Notes under the pieces: model-generated | Database searches by the model: none | Seen by the model: only the letters and a program-made list of their open reading frames with translations | What the model was told of the DNA's origin: nothing | Made by a program: the position numbers and the translations under genes | From: an uncultured Cetobacterium sp. | GTDB taxonomy: Bacteria > Fusobacteriota > Fusobacteriia > Fusobacteriales > Fusobacteriaceae | Assembly (NCBI RefSeq): GCF_945952365.1 | Contig: NZ_CAMFHX010000011.1 | Span: forward strand, 1-64,000 | DNA length: 64,000 nt | Direction of reading: 5' to 3' | Shown here: piece by piece, positions 34,010-42,570 of the stretch | How the letters are laid out: every line of letters begins with the position of its first letter | Numbering within the stretch: position 1 is the stretch's first letter

Positions 34010-35416
34010 TTATACTTCAATTAGATATTTTTTCATTATTTTCACTGCTAAATCTGGCTCTTTTTGAGCTAATAACCCCATAGCTGATAAAATATATGTT
34101 TTATCAACCATATACTTAGGATTTTCTGGTTTTAAATAAATTGGTTCATTAGGATTAAATTTTCCAGCCTCTAATATCCCTTTTGGATTCTTGCTATGAA
34201 CGATAACTCCACCAGTTCCAATTATATATGGTGCATTTAAAAGGTCTTTTCCACTTTGATTAAACATTGTTCCCATCGGAGTATATATACATTCTAAAAC
34301 TCCGCAATGTCTTGTCATCGATAATTCAGTGGCTGCTTTTGCCATAGCCTCATCAAACAAAACATCCTCTTTTGTTTGAGGAACCATTTTAATATTATCG
34401 TGTCTAAAATTACACATTCCTTTTATATCCCATTTTTTATCTAAATCATTCAAATAGTTTCTTATTTTTTTACTTCCAGCTGCTTCCAATAAAGAGATTG
34501 CAGAGTATCTCATTCCTAAATCCCCTTCAACAGTTCTTTTAGCGAATGGATCCTCTAGACCTTTCAGTAACACTCCTGGTTTAGATGGATCACCTTTACC
34601 AATAGAGTGGATATCAGTTGTTGCTCCACCAATATCAACTATTATTAAATCTCCAATTCCATCCTCCTCATCAGTTCCTTCTGATAAAACTTCCGCAGCT
34701 TTTAAAACTGCAGCTGGAGTTGGCATCAATATTCCACTTATAAAGTCCTCAGCCTTTTTCATTCCTTTTGCTTCTATTATTTTATTCATAAATACTTTCC
34801 TGATCTCTTCACGAGCAGGTTCTACATCTAACTTATTTATCTTTGGCATAACATTACTTGCTAAATAATAGTCTACACCTGCTTCTAAAAATATTTTTTC
34901 TATTTCATCTGCCGCAGCTTTATTTCCTGCTACAACAACAGGCTTATCTATCTTATGCTCAACTATTAATCTAGCGTTATGAATTATACACTCTTTATTT
35001 CCGCCATCCGTTCCACCAGCTAGTAATATTATATCTACAGCTGTATTTTTTATCTCTTCCATTTCACGAGAATTCAGTTCATACGAGTATGTTTTTATAA
35101 CTCTTGCTCCTGCTCCTAAAGCAGCTTTTTTTGCAGCTTCTGCTGTAAGTTCTGGCACCAATCCAATCGCCACCATTTTCAACCCACCTGCTGCAGAAGA
35201 ACATGCAATTTTATCTACGAACTCAATTTCTGAAATTGAAACCTCTTTTTCTATTTCAGTTACAAGTTTTTTATATGCATTGTTAAAACCAACCATTATA
35301 TCATCTTCAACTGTTGTTATATCTTTTGCAGTTGCTAGAATTCTTTCTCCTACTAAGTCTATCGCTGTTAACTTTGTATATGTACTTCCAAAGTCAATAG
35401 TTAGATAACATCTCAT
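34010..35416 (-). CDS. glmL: Glutamate mutase-associated protein GlmL (reactivation ATPase-like)
   Basis: A 468-residue ASKHA-fold protein. The phosphate-binding motif LTIDFGSTYTKLTAID is at the start, and IIVDIGGATTDIHSIG near 265 is the second. TGGVIVHSKNP near 395 is also visible. GlmL is thought to reactivate or assemble the B12-dependent mutase by exchanging damaged cobalamin, as DdrA-type proteins do. The start was placed at the ATG with AAGAGA at nine bases; an ATG three codons upstream would have no ribosome site. It lies between glmS and glmE. Confidence 0.94.
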   Translation of the reverse strand: MRCYLTIDFGSTYTKLTAIDLVGERILATAKDITTVEDDIMVGFNNAYKKLVTEIEKEVSISEIEFVDKIACSSAAGGLKMVAIGLVPELTAEAAKKAALGAGARVIKTYSYELNSREMEEIKNTAVDIILLAGGTDGGNKECIIHNARLIVEHKIDKPVVVAGNKAAADEIEKIFLEAGVDYYLASNVMPKINKLDVEPAREEIRKVFMNKIIEAKGMKKAEDFISGILMPTPAAVLKAAEVLSEGTDEEDGIGDLIIVDIGGATTDIHSIGKGDPSKPGVLLKGLEDPFAKRTVEGDLGMRYSAISLLEAAGSKKIRNYLNDLDKKWDIKGMCNFRHDNIKMVPQTKEDVLFDEAMAKAATELSMTRHCGVLECIYTPMGTMFNQSGKDLLNAPYIIGTGGVIVHSKNPKGILEAGKFNPNEPIYLKPENPKYMVDKTYILSAMGLLAQKEPDLAVKIMKKYLIEV

Positions 35417-35448
35417 AGAAATCATCTCTTTTCTTTATTTTTATTAGC

Positions 35449-35862
35449 TTAAATTCCTAAATCAGATTTTAAATCTTCAGTTGTAAGTTCTATTGGTGTT
35501 CCTGGTCTATAAACTCTATTGAACCCCATTGCCTTAAATCTAGACTCTACGTCTGACCACTCTTGCTTTCCAACAACAATATTTCCACCAACGTAAAGTA
35601 GGATATCTTTTAATCCTGCTTCTTCACATTTCTCTCTCATACCTTGACAGTCTAATTCTCCGTGACCATATAGTGACGAAACTATTATCGCATCTGCCTC
35701 TGTTTCTACAGCAGCATTGATAAAGTCAACTTGTGGTGATAATACACCTATATTGATTACTTCAAATCCGCTGCTCTCTAATACGTGATGAATAATTTTA
35801 TTTCCTACTGCATGACAGTCCGAACCAATTACACCAATTACTACTTTCTTTCCATTTTTCAT
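35449..35862 (-). CDS. glmS: Methylaspartate (glutamate) mutase, B12-binding sigma subunit
   Basis: A 137-residue Rossmann-like cobalamin domain, exactly the family's length. The base-off B12 motif Asp-x-His-x-x-Gly is seen in [10 protein letters not shown], followed by [12 protein letters not shown] and [10 protein letters not shown] near the nucleotide tail. The start was chosen as the ATG nine bases after GAGGTG; an in-frame GTG further up overlaps that ribosome site. It is the first gene of the operon, so the mutase components are made ahead of the later steps. Confidence 0.96.
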   Translation of the reverse strand: MKNGKKVVIGVIGSDCHAVGNKIIHHVLESSGFEVINIGVLSPQVDFINAAVETEADAIIVSSLYGHGELDCQGMREKCEEAGLKDILLYVGGNIVVGKQEWSDVESRFKAMGFNRVYRPGTPIELTTEDLKSDLGI

Positions 35863-36139
35863 TGAAAATAACACCTCACTATTTCTTTTTCCTAATAAAA
35901 AGCAAACTTTTATAATATATTTTATACACTACGTTTTAAAAAAACACAATACAAATAATAAATTTATATCGTTATCTTTCCAACTATTCACACAATATAT
36001 CATAACTATTCATATCAGAAGAGCAGTTTTTACCTTTTTACTACATTATTATATATAAACTATTTTGAACGACACTATTTCATTGATTTTTTTTTATACT
36101 TATGCTATACTCTAAGTGGATAATTTATACTAGAGCTGA
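35863..36139. promoter_or_regulatory. Divergent regulatory region glmS / rimP
   Basis: About 275 AT-rich bases separate the glutamate operon from rimP. The plus strand has the rimP promoter: TTGATT (36083-36088), 17 bases, TATACT (36106-36111) with an upstream TGC making an extended -10. On the glmS side two copies of AACTATTCA (35982-35990, 36004-36012) sit 22 bases apart, two helical turns, as for an activator dimer. I could not fix the glmS promoter itself. No coding sequence is visible. Confidence 0.55.
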
Positions 36140-36164
36140 AAAGAGTGGGGAAATCCCACTCTTT
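36140..36164 (+). other. Terminator-like hairpin in the rimP-nusA leader
   Basis: AAAGAGTGGG and CCCACTCTTT form a perfect 10-base stem with a 5-base loop, followed by CTTTATAGTTTTTATTTGG. It lies about 22 bases after the predicted start of transcription and 35 bases before the rimP ATG. This suits attenuation of the operon, perhaps by NusA itself. It could also end transcripts arriving from elsewhere. Confidence 0.6.
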
Positions 36165-36198
36165 CTTTATAGTTTTTATTTGGAAAGAGGTGAAATGT

Positions 36199-36684
36199 AT
36201 GATAAAACTTGATAAAAGAGAGATGGAAGAAACTCTTGTTAAAATAGAGAAAGTAGTTATTCCAGCTGTTGAAAAAAGAGATGTAGATCTTGTGGACGTA
36301 GAGTATATCCAAGAAGGTGGATACCTTTATGTACGTATTTTTATAGAAAAAATTGATGGAGATATTACTCTTGAAGATTGTGGTACACTTAGCAATGAGA
36401 TTGATGAAGCTATCGATTCGCTAATTCCACACAAATTTTTCTTAGAGGTTTCTTCTCCAGGAGTTGAAAGACCTTTAAAAAAAGAAGCGGATTTCGTGAG
36501 ATTTAAAGGAGAAAAAATCAAAGTTAGCTTAAAGCACAAACTTAATGATAACAAGAATTTTGAAGGTATTATTGAAGATTTTAAGGATGAAACACTTTTC
36601 TTAGATATAAAAGGACAAACTCTTGAAATACCTTTCAAAGAGATAAAAAAAGCAAATATTGTCTTTGATTTTAGTGATATTTAA
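36199..36684 (+). CDS. rimP: Ribosome maturation factor RimP
   Basis: A 162-residue two-domain protein needed for 30S subunit maturation. The N-terminal domain has DVEYIQEGGYLYVRIFIEK and DCGTLSNEIDEAID, and HKFFLEVSSPGVERPLK is the family signature near residue 90. The SH3-like C-terminal domain ends in EIKKANIVFDF. The start is the ATG after AAAGAGGTG; an upstream in-frame ATG lies inside the leader hairpin and was rejected. It is the first gene of the rimP-nusA-ylxRQ-infB operon. Confidence 0.94.
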   Translation: MIKLDKREMEETLVKIEKVVIPAVEKRDVDLVDVEYIQEGGYLYVRIFIEKIDGDITLEDCGTLSNEIDEAIDSLIPHKFFLEVSSPGVERPLKKEADFVRFKGEKIKVSLKHKLNDNKNFEGIIEDFKDETLFLDIKGQTLEIPFKEIKKANIVFDFSDI

Positions 36685-36720
36685 TTATTATTTAGTTATA
36701 GTTAGGAGGAAAAAACCATT

Positions 36721-37818
36721 ATGAAAAGTAAAGATGGAAAAATCTTTTTAGAAGCTCTAGAGCAGCTTGAAAAAGAAAAAGGAATAAACAAAGAAAGTCT
36801 TCTTGAGGCTGTTGAACAAGCTATGCTTGCTGCTTACAAAAAGCACTATGGTGAAGAGGAAAACGTTGAGGTTGAAATCAATAGATCAACTGGTGAAGTT
36901 AAAGTTTTTGAAATAAAAACTGTTGCTACAGCTGAGGATTTATACGATGCTGCTCTTGAAGTTTCTGTTGAGGATGCTGTTGAAGCTGGTCACAAAAGAG
37001 TAAAAGTTGGAGATGTTATAAAGTTAGAAGTTAACTGTGAAGAGTTCAGAAGAAATGCTATCCAAAACGGTAAGCAAATCGTTATTCAAAAAGTTAGAGA
37101 AGCTGAAAGACAAAATATCTTTGATAAATTTAAAGTTAAAGAGCATGATATCATAACTGGAGTTATTAGAAGAATTGATGAAAAGAGAAACATTTTCATC
37201 GAATTTGATGGATCAGAAGCAATACTTACAACTGCTGAGCAATCACCAGCTGACGTTTACAGAGTTGGAGAAAGAATCAAGGTTTATGTTGCTGAAGTTG
37301 AAAAAACTAACAAATTCCCTAAAATAGTAATCTCTAGAAAAAATGAGGGACTTTTAAAGAAGTTATTTGAATTAGAAATTCCTGAAATCGCTGAAGGAGT
37401 TATTGAAATCAAATCAGTAGCTAGAGAAGCTGGTTCTAGAGCTAAGGTTGCTGTTTTCTCTGCTGATGAAAACATCGATACTGTTGGAGCTTGTATCGGA
37501 CAAAAAGGATTAAGAATTAGAAACGTTGTTAACGAATTAAACGGTGAAAAAATTGATATCGTTGTTTGGAAAGAGGATGTTGAAGAGTTTGTTTCTGCAG
37601 TTCTAAGCCCTGCTAAAGTTATCAGTGTTGAAGTTCTTGAAGAGGGAACTACTGCTAGAGTACTAGTTGAAAATTCTCAACTTTCATTAGCTATCGGTAA
37701 AAATGGACAAAACGCTAGACTTGCTGCTAAGTTAACTGGTATGAGAGTAGACATCAAAACTGTTGAATCTTTCAATGCAGAAAATGCACCTGCTTCAGAC
37801 GAGGAAGAAAATGCATAA
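36721..37818 (+). CDS. nusA: Transcription termination/antitermination factor NusA
   Basis: A 365-residue protein with an N-terminal RNA-polymerase-binding domain, an S1 domain (about 135-200, HDIITGVIRRIDEKRNIFIEF) and two KH domains. The KH stretches are VGACIGQKGLRIRNVVNEL near 255 and LAIGKNGQNARLAAKLTG near 325. It lacks the acidic C-terminal repeats of E. coli NusA, as in most bacteria. It modulates pausing, termination and antitermination. Its stop overlaps the ylxR start by eight bases. Confidence 0.96.
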   Translation: MKSKDGKIFLEALEQLEKEKGINKESLLEAVEQAMLAAYKKHYGEEENVEVEINRSTGEVKVFEIKTVATAEDLYDAALEVSVEDAVEAGHKRVKVGDVIKLEVNCEEFRRNAIQNGKQIVIQKVREAERQNIFDKFKVKEHDIITGVIRRIDEKRNIFIEFDGSEAILTTAEQSPADVYRVGERIKVYVAEVEKTNKFPKIVISRKNEGLLKKLFELEIPEIAEGVIEIKSVAREAGSRAKVAVFSADENIDTVGACIGQKGLRIRNVVNELNGEKIDIVVWKEDVEEFVSAVLSPAKVISVEVLEEGTTARVLVENSQLSLAIGKNGQNARLAAKLTGMRVDIKTVESFNAENAPASDEEENA

Positions 37819-38335
37819 TCATACGCCTGAAAGAACATGTGTAGTTTGTAGAGAGAAAAAAGATAAAAGCGATCTTTTTAGAATCGCTAAAATAAGTGAA
37901 AGCAACTATTCATTTGATGAAAAGCAAAAACATCAAGCTAGAGCAATCTACGTTTGTAAAACACACGAATGTATAAAAAGAATTTCTAAAAATAAAAAAT
38001 ATAACTTAAAAATAGAAGATTTACTTCTTATGGTTAATCTTCTTAAAAAGCAATCTAAAGATTACTTAAATATTTTAAAAGCAATGAAAAACTCTGAGCA
38101 TTTAGCTTTTGGTATCAACATGGTTATGGATGAGATTCAACATATTCATTTCCTTATAATCGCTGAAGATATCAGTGAAAAAAATGATAAAAAGTTAATT
38201 GCTAAAGCTAAGGAACTTAATATTCCTTATGCTCACTTTGGAGATAAAGCACAGTTAGGTGAAATCTTTAATAAAGAGGAAGTCAATGTTATTGCTATAA
38301 AAAATAAAAAAGTTGCAAGAGGATTGGTAGATTAA
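37811..38335 (+). CDS. Fused YlxR (DUF448) - L7Ae-like (YlxQ) RNA-binding protein
   Basis: A 175-residue protein that joins two families usually encoded separately between nusA and infB. Residues 1-75 are DUF448/YlxR, with RTCVVCREKKDKSDLFRI and ARAIYVCKTHECI. From about 80 on it resembles a ribosomal L7Ae/YlxQ domain (AFGINMVMDEIQHIHFLIIAEDISEK, then VNVIAIKNKKVARGL). Both are RNA-binding and linked to RNase P or ribosome function. The start is the ATG overlapping the nusA stop. The fusion appears seamless, with no frameshift visible. Confidence 0.85.
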   Translation: MHNHTPERTCVVCREKKDKSDLFRIAKISESNYSFDEKQKHQARAIYVCKTHECIKRISKNKKYNLKIEDLLLMVNLLKKQSKDYLNILKAMKNSEHLAFGINMVMDEIQHIHFLIIAEDISEKNDKKLIAKAKELNIPYAHFGDKAQLGEIFNKEEVNVIAIKNKKVARGLVD

Positions 38336-38492
38336 GCTATTTAAAGCACTTTTTAGATATTTTAAACAATATTAGAGTTGATGTGCAATCACATCTAGGT
38401 GTATTGACTGCTGAACATGAAAAACTGTTCTAGCATATTTTGCTAAAAATGATGATGTTGTTTCTAGTAATACCTATATAGAGGAGGAAACA
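38308..38492 (+). pseudogene. Frameshifted remnant of the IF2 N-terminal (IF2_N) domain upstream of infB
   Basis: The stretch between ylxRQ and the annotated infB start is not neutral spacer. One frame (38308-38430) encodes HFLDILNNIRVDVQSHLG then VLTAEHEK, the second half of an IF2_N domain, and then hits TAG (38431). One base back, another frame stays open from 38421 through TVLAYFAKNDDVVSSNTYIEEET and runs straight into the infB ATG at 38493. A missing A in the GAAAAAC run (38419-38425) explains the break. No ATG remains at the front of the domain, so its first half is also damaged or uses an unusual start. Confidence 0.75.
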
Positions 38493-40460
38493 ATGAAAAA
38501 GACTATGGATTTTAATGATGCAGAAGAGTTTATAGAAGAGACTACTACTGCTACTACTAAAAAAAATAAAAATAAAAACAAAGCTAAAAGTGAAGCTTCA
38601 AATGATGAAGGAAAAACTAAAAAGAAAAGAAAAGGTAGAAGAGCTGACTTTATCGTAAATAAAGCTGAGCAAGGACCTGAGATTATAGAAGAAGATGGAA
38701 TGAAAATCATCAAAATTAGAGGAGAGATTACTTTAGGTGATTTCGCTGATAGATTAGGTGTTGGAAGTTCAGAACTTATCAAAAAACTTTTCTTAAAAGG
38801 ACAAATGTTAACAATAAACTCAACTATCTCTTTAGAGTTAGCTGAAGAGTTAGCTGAAGATTACGAAGCTTTCGTTGAGTTAGAAGAGGAAGTTCAATTA
38901 GACTTCGGAGATAAGTTCGCTCTTGAAATAGAAGATAGAACTGAGGATCTTATCGAAAGAGCTCCTGTTATAACAATCATGGGACACGTTGACCACGGTA
39001 AAACATCTTTACTTGATGCTATCAGAACTACTTCAGTTGCATCAGGAGAAGCTGGTGGAATCACTCAAAAGATTGGAGCTTACCAAATTACTAAAGCTGG
39101 TAAGAAAATCACTTTCGTAGATACTCCTGGACATGAGGCGTTCACTGATATGAGAGCTAGAGGAGCACAAGTTACAGATATCGCAATTCTTGTTGTTGCT
39201 GCTGATGATGGTGTAATGCCACAAACTATAGAGGCTTTATCACATGCTAAAGCTGCAAATGTACCTATTATTGTTGCTATCAACAAAATCGATAAAGAGG
39301 GATCTAACCCAATGAGAGTTAAACAAGAGCTTATGGAGCACGGTTTAGTTTCAGTTGAGTGGGGAGGAGACACTGAGTTCGTTGAAGTTTCAGCTAAAGC
39401 TAAAATGAATTTAGATACTTTATTAGATACAATCTTAATAACTGCTGAAATTTTAGAGTTAAAAGCTAACCCTAAGAAAAGAGCAAAAGGAATCGTTCTA
39501 GAATCTAGACTTGATCCTAAAGTTGGACCTATTGCCGACGTTCTAATCCAAGAAGGAACTTTAAAAATTGGAGAGGTTATCGTTGCTGGAGAATCTATGG
39601 GAAAAGTTAGAGCACTTGTTAACGATTTAGGAGCAAAAGTTCAATCTGCAACTGTATCTCAACCTATCGAGATTATTGGATTCAACGATGTTCCATCTGC
39701 TGGAGATACATTCTATGTTATCCAAAATGAGCAACATGCTAAGAGAATCGTAGAAGAAGTAGCTAAAGAAAGAAAGATTTCTGAAATCAGTAGAAAATCT
39801 ATCTCTCTTGAAACTTTATCTCAACAAATGGATCACGCAAACTTAAAAGAGCTTAACTTAATCTTAAGAGCTGACTCTAGAGGTTCAGTTGAAGCGTTAA
39901 GAGATTCATTATTAAAGCTTTCTCACGAGGAAGTTATAGTTAATATCATTCAAGCTGCTTCTGGAGCGATCACAGAGAGTGACGTAAAACTAGCTGAAGC
40001 TTCAAATGCTATTATAATCGGATTCAACGTTAGACCAACTACAAACGCTTTAAAAGAAGCCGATGCTAATGGTGTTGAAATCAGAACTTCAAACATTATC
40101 TATCATATCACTGAAGATATTGAAAAGGCTTTAACAGGAATGCTTGATCCTGAATTCAAAGAGATGTACTCTGGAAGAATCGAGATTAAAAAAGTGTTCA
40201 AAGTTTCTAAAGTTGGAAATATCGCTGGATGTGTTGTTGTTGACGGTAAAGTTAGAAAAGACTCTAACATCAGAATATTAAGAAATGGTGTTATTGTTTA
40301 TGAAGGAAAATTAAATACTCTTAAGAGATACAAAGACGACGCTAAAGAAGTTGTTGCTGGTCAAGAGTGTGGTTTAGGAATCGAAAACTTCAATGATATT
40401 AAAGAAGGAGATATCGTTGAGGCATTCGACATTATCGAAATTAAAAGAACTTTAAAGTAA
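38493..40460 (+). CDS. infB: Translation initiation factor IF-2 (as encoded, lacks IF2_N domain)
   Basis: A 655-residue GTPase that brings initiator tRNA to the 30S subunit and drives subunit joining. After a lysine-rich linker come the G-domain motifs GHVDHGKTSLLD (near 163), DTPGHEAFTDMRARG, NKID and SAK. Domain II, the alpha/beta domain III and the C-terminal fMet-tRNA-binding domain IV (ending in AFDIIEIKRTL) follow. Fusobacterial relatives are longer. The missing N-terminal part is present upstream in broken frames. The ATG used has a perfect AGGAGG five bases ahead, so a shortened IF2 is translatable, like IF2-beta of E. coli. Confidence 0.93.
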   Translation: MKKTMDFNDAEEFIEETTTATTKKNKNKNKAKSEASNDEGKTKKKRKGRRADFIVNKAEQGPEIIEEDGMKIIKIRGEITLGDFADRLGVGSSELIKKLFLKGQMLTINSTISLELAEELAEDYEAFVELEEEVQLDFGDKFALEIEDRTEDLIERAPVITIMGHVDHGKTSLLDAIRTTSVASGEAGGITQKIGAYQITKAGKKITFVDTPGHEAFTDMRARGAQVTDIAILVVAADDGVMPQTIEALSHAKAANVPIIVAINKIDKEGSNPMRVKQELMEHGLVSVEWGGDTEFVEVSAKAKMNLDTLLDTILITAEILELKANPKKRAKGIVLESRLDPKVGPIADVLIQEGTLKIGEVIVAGESMGKVRALVNDLGAKVQSATVSQPIEIIGFNDVPSAGDTFYVIQNEQHAKRIVEEVAKERKISEISRKSISLETLSQQMDHANLKELNLILRADSRGSVEALRDSLLKLSHEEVIVNIIQAASGAITESDVKLAEASNAIIIGFNVRPTTNALKEADANGVEIRTSNIIYHITEDIEKALTGMLDPEFKEMYSGRIEIKKVFKVSKVGNIAGCVVVDGKVRKDSNIRILRNGVIVYEGKLNTLKRYKDDAKEVVAGQECGLGIENFNDIKEGDIVEAFDIIEIKRTLK

Positions 40461-40476
40461 AAGTAGGTGATTTATT

Positions 40477-40833
40477 ATGAATAAAAAAAGATTAGCTGCA
40501 ATCGAAAAGGAAATCTCTAGAGTTGTCTCTAAAGCTCTTTTCGAAGAGATCAAAAATCCAAAATTAAAAAAAGCTATGGTTTCTGTTACTAGTGTAAGAG
40601 TTACTGAAGATTTAAAATTTGCAGATTTATTCTTCAGCATTATGCCAATAGCTGGAGCAACAGTTAATAGAAAAGAAGTTTTAGAAGGATTAAATGAAAT
40701 AAAAGGTTTTCTTAGAAAAAGAGTATCTGAAGAACTAGCCTTAAGATATACTCCTGATATGAGAATTAAACTGGATGATACTATAGAACACGCTATTAAA
40801 ATCTCCCAGTTACTTGATAGTTTAAAAGGGTAA
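40477..40833 (+). CDS. rbfA: 30S ribosome-binding factor RbfA
   Basis: A 118-residue KH-fold factor that helps 30S maturation by acting near the 16S 5' helix. Family features are RLAAIEKEISRVVSKALFEEIKNP at the start, VSVTSVRVTEDLKFADLFFSI and the end LRYTPDMRIKLDDTIEHA. It follows infB by 16 bases and precedes recJ by three, in the usual infB-rbfA order. Confidence 0.94.
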   Translation: MNKKRLAAIEKEISRVVSKALFEEIKNPKLKKAMVSVTSVRVTEDLKFADLFFSIMPIAGATVNRKEVLEGLNEIKGFLRKRVSEELALRYTPDMRIKLDDTIEHAIKISQLLDSLKG

Positions 40834-40836
40834 TTT

Positions 40837-42537
40837 ATGCACTGGGAATATAAGACAGTATCTGAAAATCTTATTGAAACTAAGGCTAGTCAATGGAATG
40901 TTTCTAAATTTTTAGCTACTTTACTAATTAAAAAGGGCTTTTTAGAAAAAGATGAAGTAGAAAATTTTCTTAATCCATCTATTAATAGATTTAGAAATCC
41001 TTTTGATTTTGAAATGATGGATAGCGTTGTAGAAAAAATAGTTTCTGCTAAAAATAAAAATGAAAAACTTTTTATTTATGGAGACTATGATGTTGATGGA
41101 ATCACTGCAGCTATCTTCCTTGTATTAGCTTTTAGAGAAATTGGAATTGATATTGATTACTATATTCCTAATAGAATGGATGAAGGATACGGCTTAGATA
41201 AAAAGACTATCGACTTCATTCATAAAAATTCTGGAAAACTAGTGATTACTGTAGATACAGGTATCAACTCTTATGAAGATGTTGAATATGCTCGTAGCCT
41301 TGGTATCGAGGTTATTGTTACTGATCATCACAAAAGTGTAAAGGATGATGAAGAGGATAATATCCTTTTCATCAACCCTAAATTAAGTGATAGCTATAAA
41401 TTTAAATTTTTAGCTGGGGCTGGAGTGGCTTTAAAAGTTGCTCAAGGTGTATACACATATTTAAATGAAGATTTCTCTAAACTTTATCAATTCATGGATG
41501 TTATTATGATTGGAACTGTTGCTGATGTTGTTCCTATGTTCGACGAAAATAGAATTATTATAAGTAAAGGATTAGAAACTCTTAAAAATACTAAAATTAA
41601 AGGTCTTGTTTATCTTATGAAGTACTTAAAACTTTATAATAAAGATATTAGTACTACGGATATTAGTTATTTTGTTTCTCCACTTATAAATTCTTTAGGA
41701 AGACTTGGGAATTCAAAACTAGGTGCTGATTTCTTTATGAAAACAGATGATTTTGAAATATATAACATTATTGAAGAGATGAAAAAAGCAAATAAGCAAA
41801 GAAGAGAACTAGAAAGAATGATATTTGATGAAGCAAACAAAATGATTGCACAAAAAATAGATAAGAACGAACTTAAATATATTTTTGTTGCATCTGAAAG
41901 ATGGCATCCTGGAGTTATTGGAGTTGTTGCATCGAGATTAAGCGTAAAGTATAATCTTCCTGTTGCGATGATTTCTCTAAAAGATGGTTTAGCTAAAGCT
42001 TCATGTAGAAGTATTCCTGGTGTAAATATTTTCAATATTTTAAAACTTATTGAAAGTAAACTAATTCGTTTTGGTGGTCATGACTTAGCCGCTGGTTTTA
42101 TAGCCAACGAAGCTGATCTTCCTGAGATTGAATTACTCTTCCAAAGAGAGATTCAAGTTCATGAACACAATATTAATCAACCTAAATATTTAGAGATTGA
42201 TTTAGAGTTACCTATTGATAAAATCAATAAAAATAGCATTAATGATATAAAAAGATTAGGTCCTTTTGGCCTTGAGAATAAGCATCCCTATTTTATAGAT
42301 AGAGGAGTTAAAATTATAGACACAAAGTTTTTTGGCATTGAAAATAGACACTTTAATGGTTTATTGCTGAAAAATGGCAAAACTTATCCTCTTGTAGCTT
42401 TTGATTTAAGTTCTAAGTTACATAATATAAATAAAGATATGCTTTATGATGTTGTTTATTATCCAGAAAAGATAATAAATAGAGGAGAAGAATATTATCA
42501 ATTTCGTTTAAAAGATCTTAAATCTCACAAGGTTTAA
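40837..42537 (+). CDS. recJ: Single-stranded-DNA-specific exonuclease RecJ
   Basis: A 566-residue DHH-family 5'-3' exonuclease of recombination and repair. Metal-binding motifs are FIYGDYDVDGITAA near 80, VTVDTGINSYED, VIVTDHHKS near 155 and a later GTVADVVPM. The DHHA1 domain has HPGVIGVVASRL and FGGHDLAAGF near 400, and an OB-like C-terminal region follows. It starts three bases after rbfA, so it is co-translated with the ribosome-maturation genes. Length is at the short end of the family. Confidence 0.94.
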   Translation: MHWEYKTVSENLIETKASQWNVSKFLATLLIKKGFLEKDEVENFLNPSINRFRNPFDFEMMDSVVEKIVSAKNKNEKLFIYGDYDVDGITAAIFLVLAFREIGIDIDYYIPNRMDEGYGLDKKTIDFIHKNSGKLVITVDTGINSYEDVEYARSLGIEVIVTDHHKSVKDDEEDNILFINPKLSDSYKFKFLAGAGVALKVAQGVYTYLNEDFSKLYQFMDVIMIGTVADVVPMFDENRIIISKGLETLKNTKIKGLVYLMKYLKLYNKDISTTDISYFVSPLINSLGRLGNSKLGADFFMKTDDFEIYNIIEEMKKANKQRRELERMIFDEANKMIAQKIDKNELKYIFVASERWHPGVIGVVASRLSVKYNLPVAMISLKDGLAKASCRSIPGVNIFNILKLIESKLIRFGGHDLAAGFIANEADLPEIELLFQREIQVHEHNINQPKYLEIDLELPIDKINKNSINDIKRLGPFGLENKHPYFIDRGVKIIDTKFFGIENRHFNGLLLKNGKTYPLVAFDLSSKLHNINKDMLYDVVYYPEKIINRGEEYYQFRLKDLKSHKV

Positions 42538-42570
42538 GACATTAATACATAATACTTTAAGGAGGAAATG

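Noticed and set aside
35875-36080. Cobalamin riboswitch ahead of the B12-dependent mutase operon
   Set aside because: No B12-box-like conserved sequence or GC-containing junction helices could be recognised in this AT-rich spacer.
38401-38440. Programmed -1 frameshifting in infB
   Set aside because: The GAAAAAC run is not a standard X-XXY-YYZ slippery heptamer in the needed phase, and no ATG opens the upstream frame, so decay, internal start or sequence error fit better.
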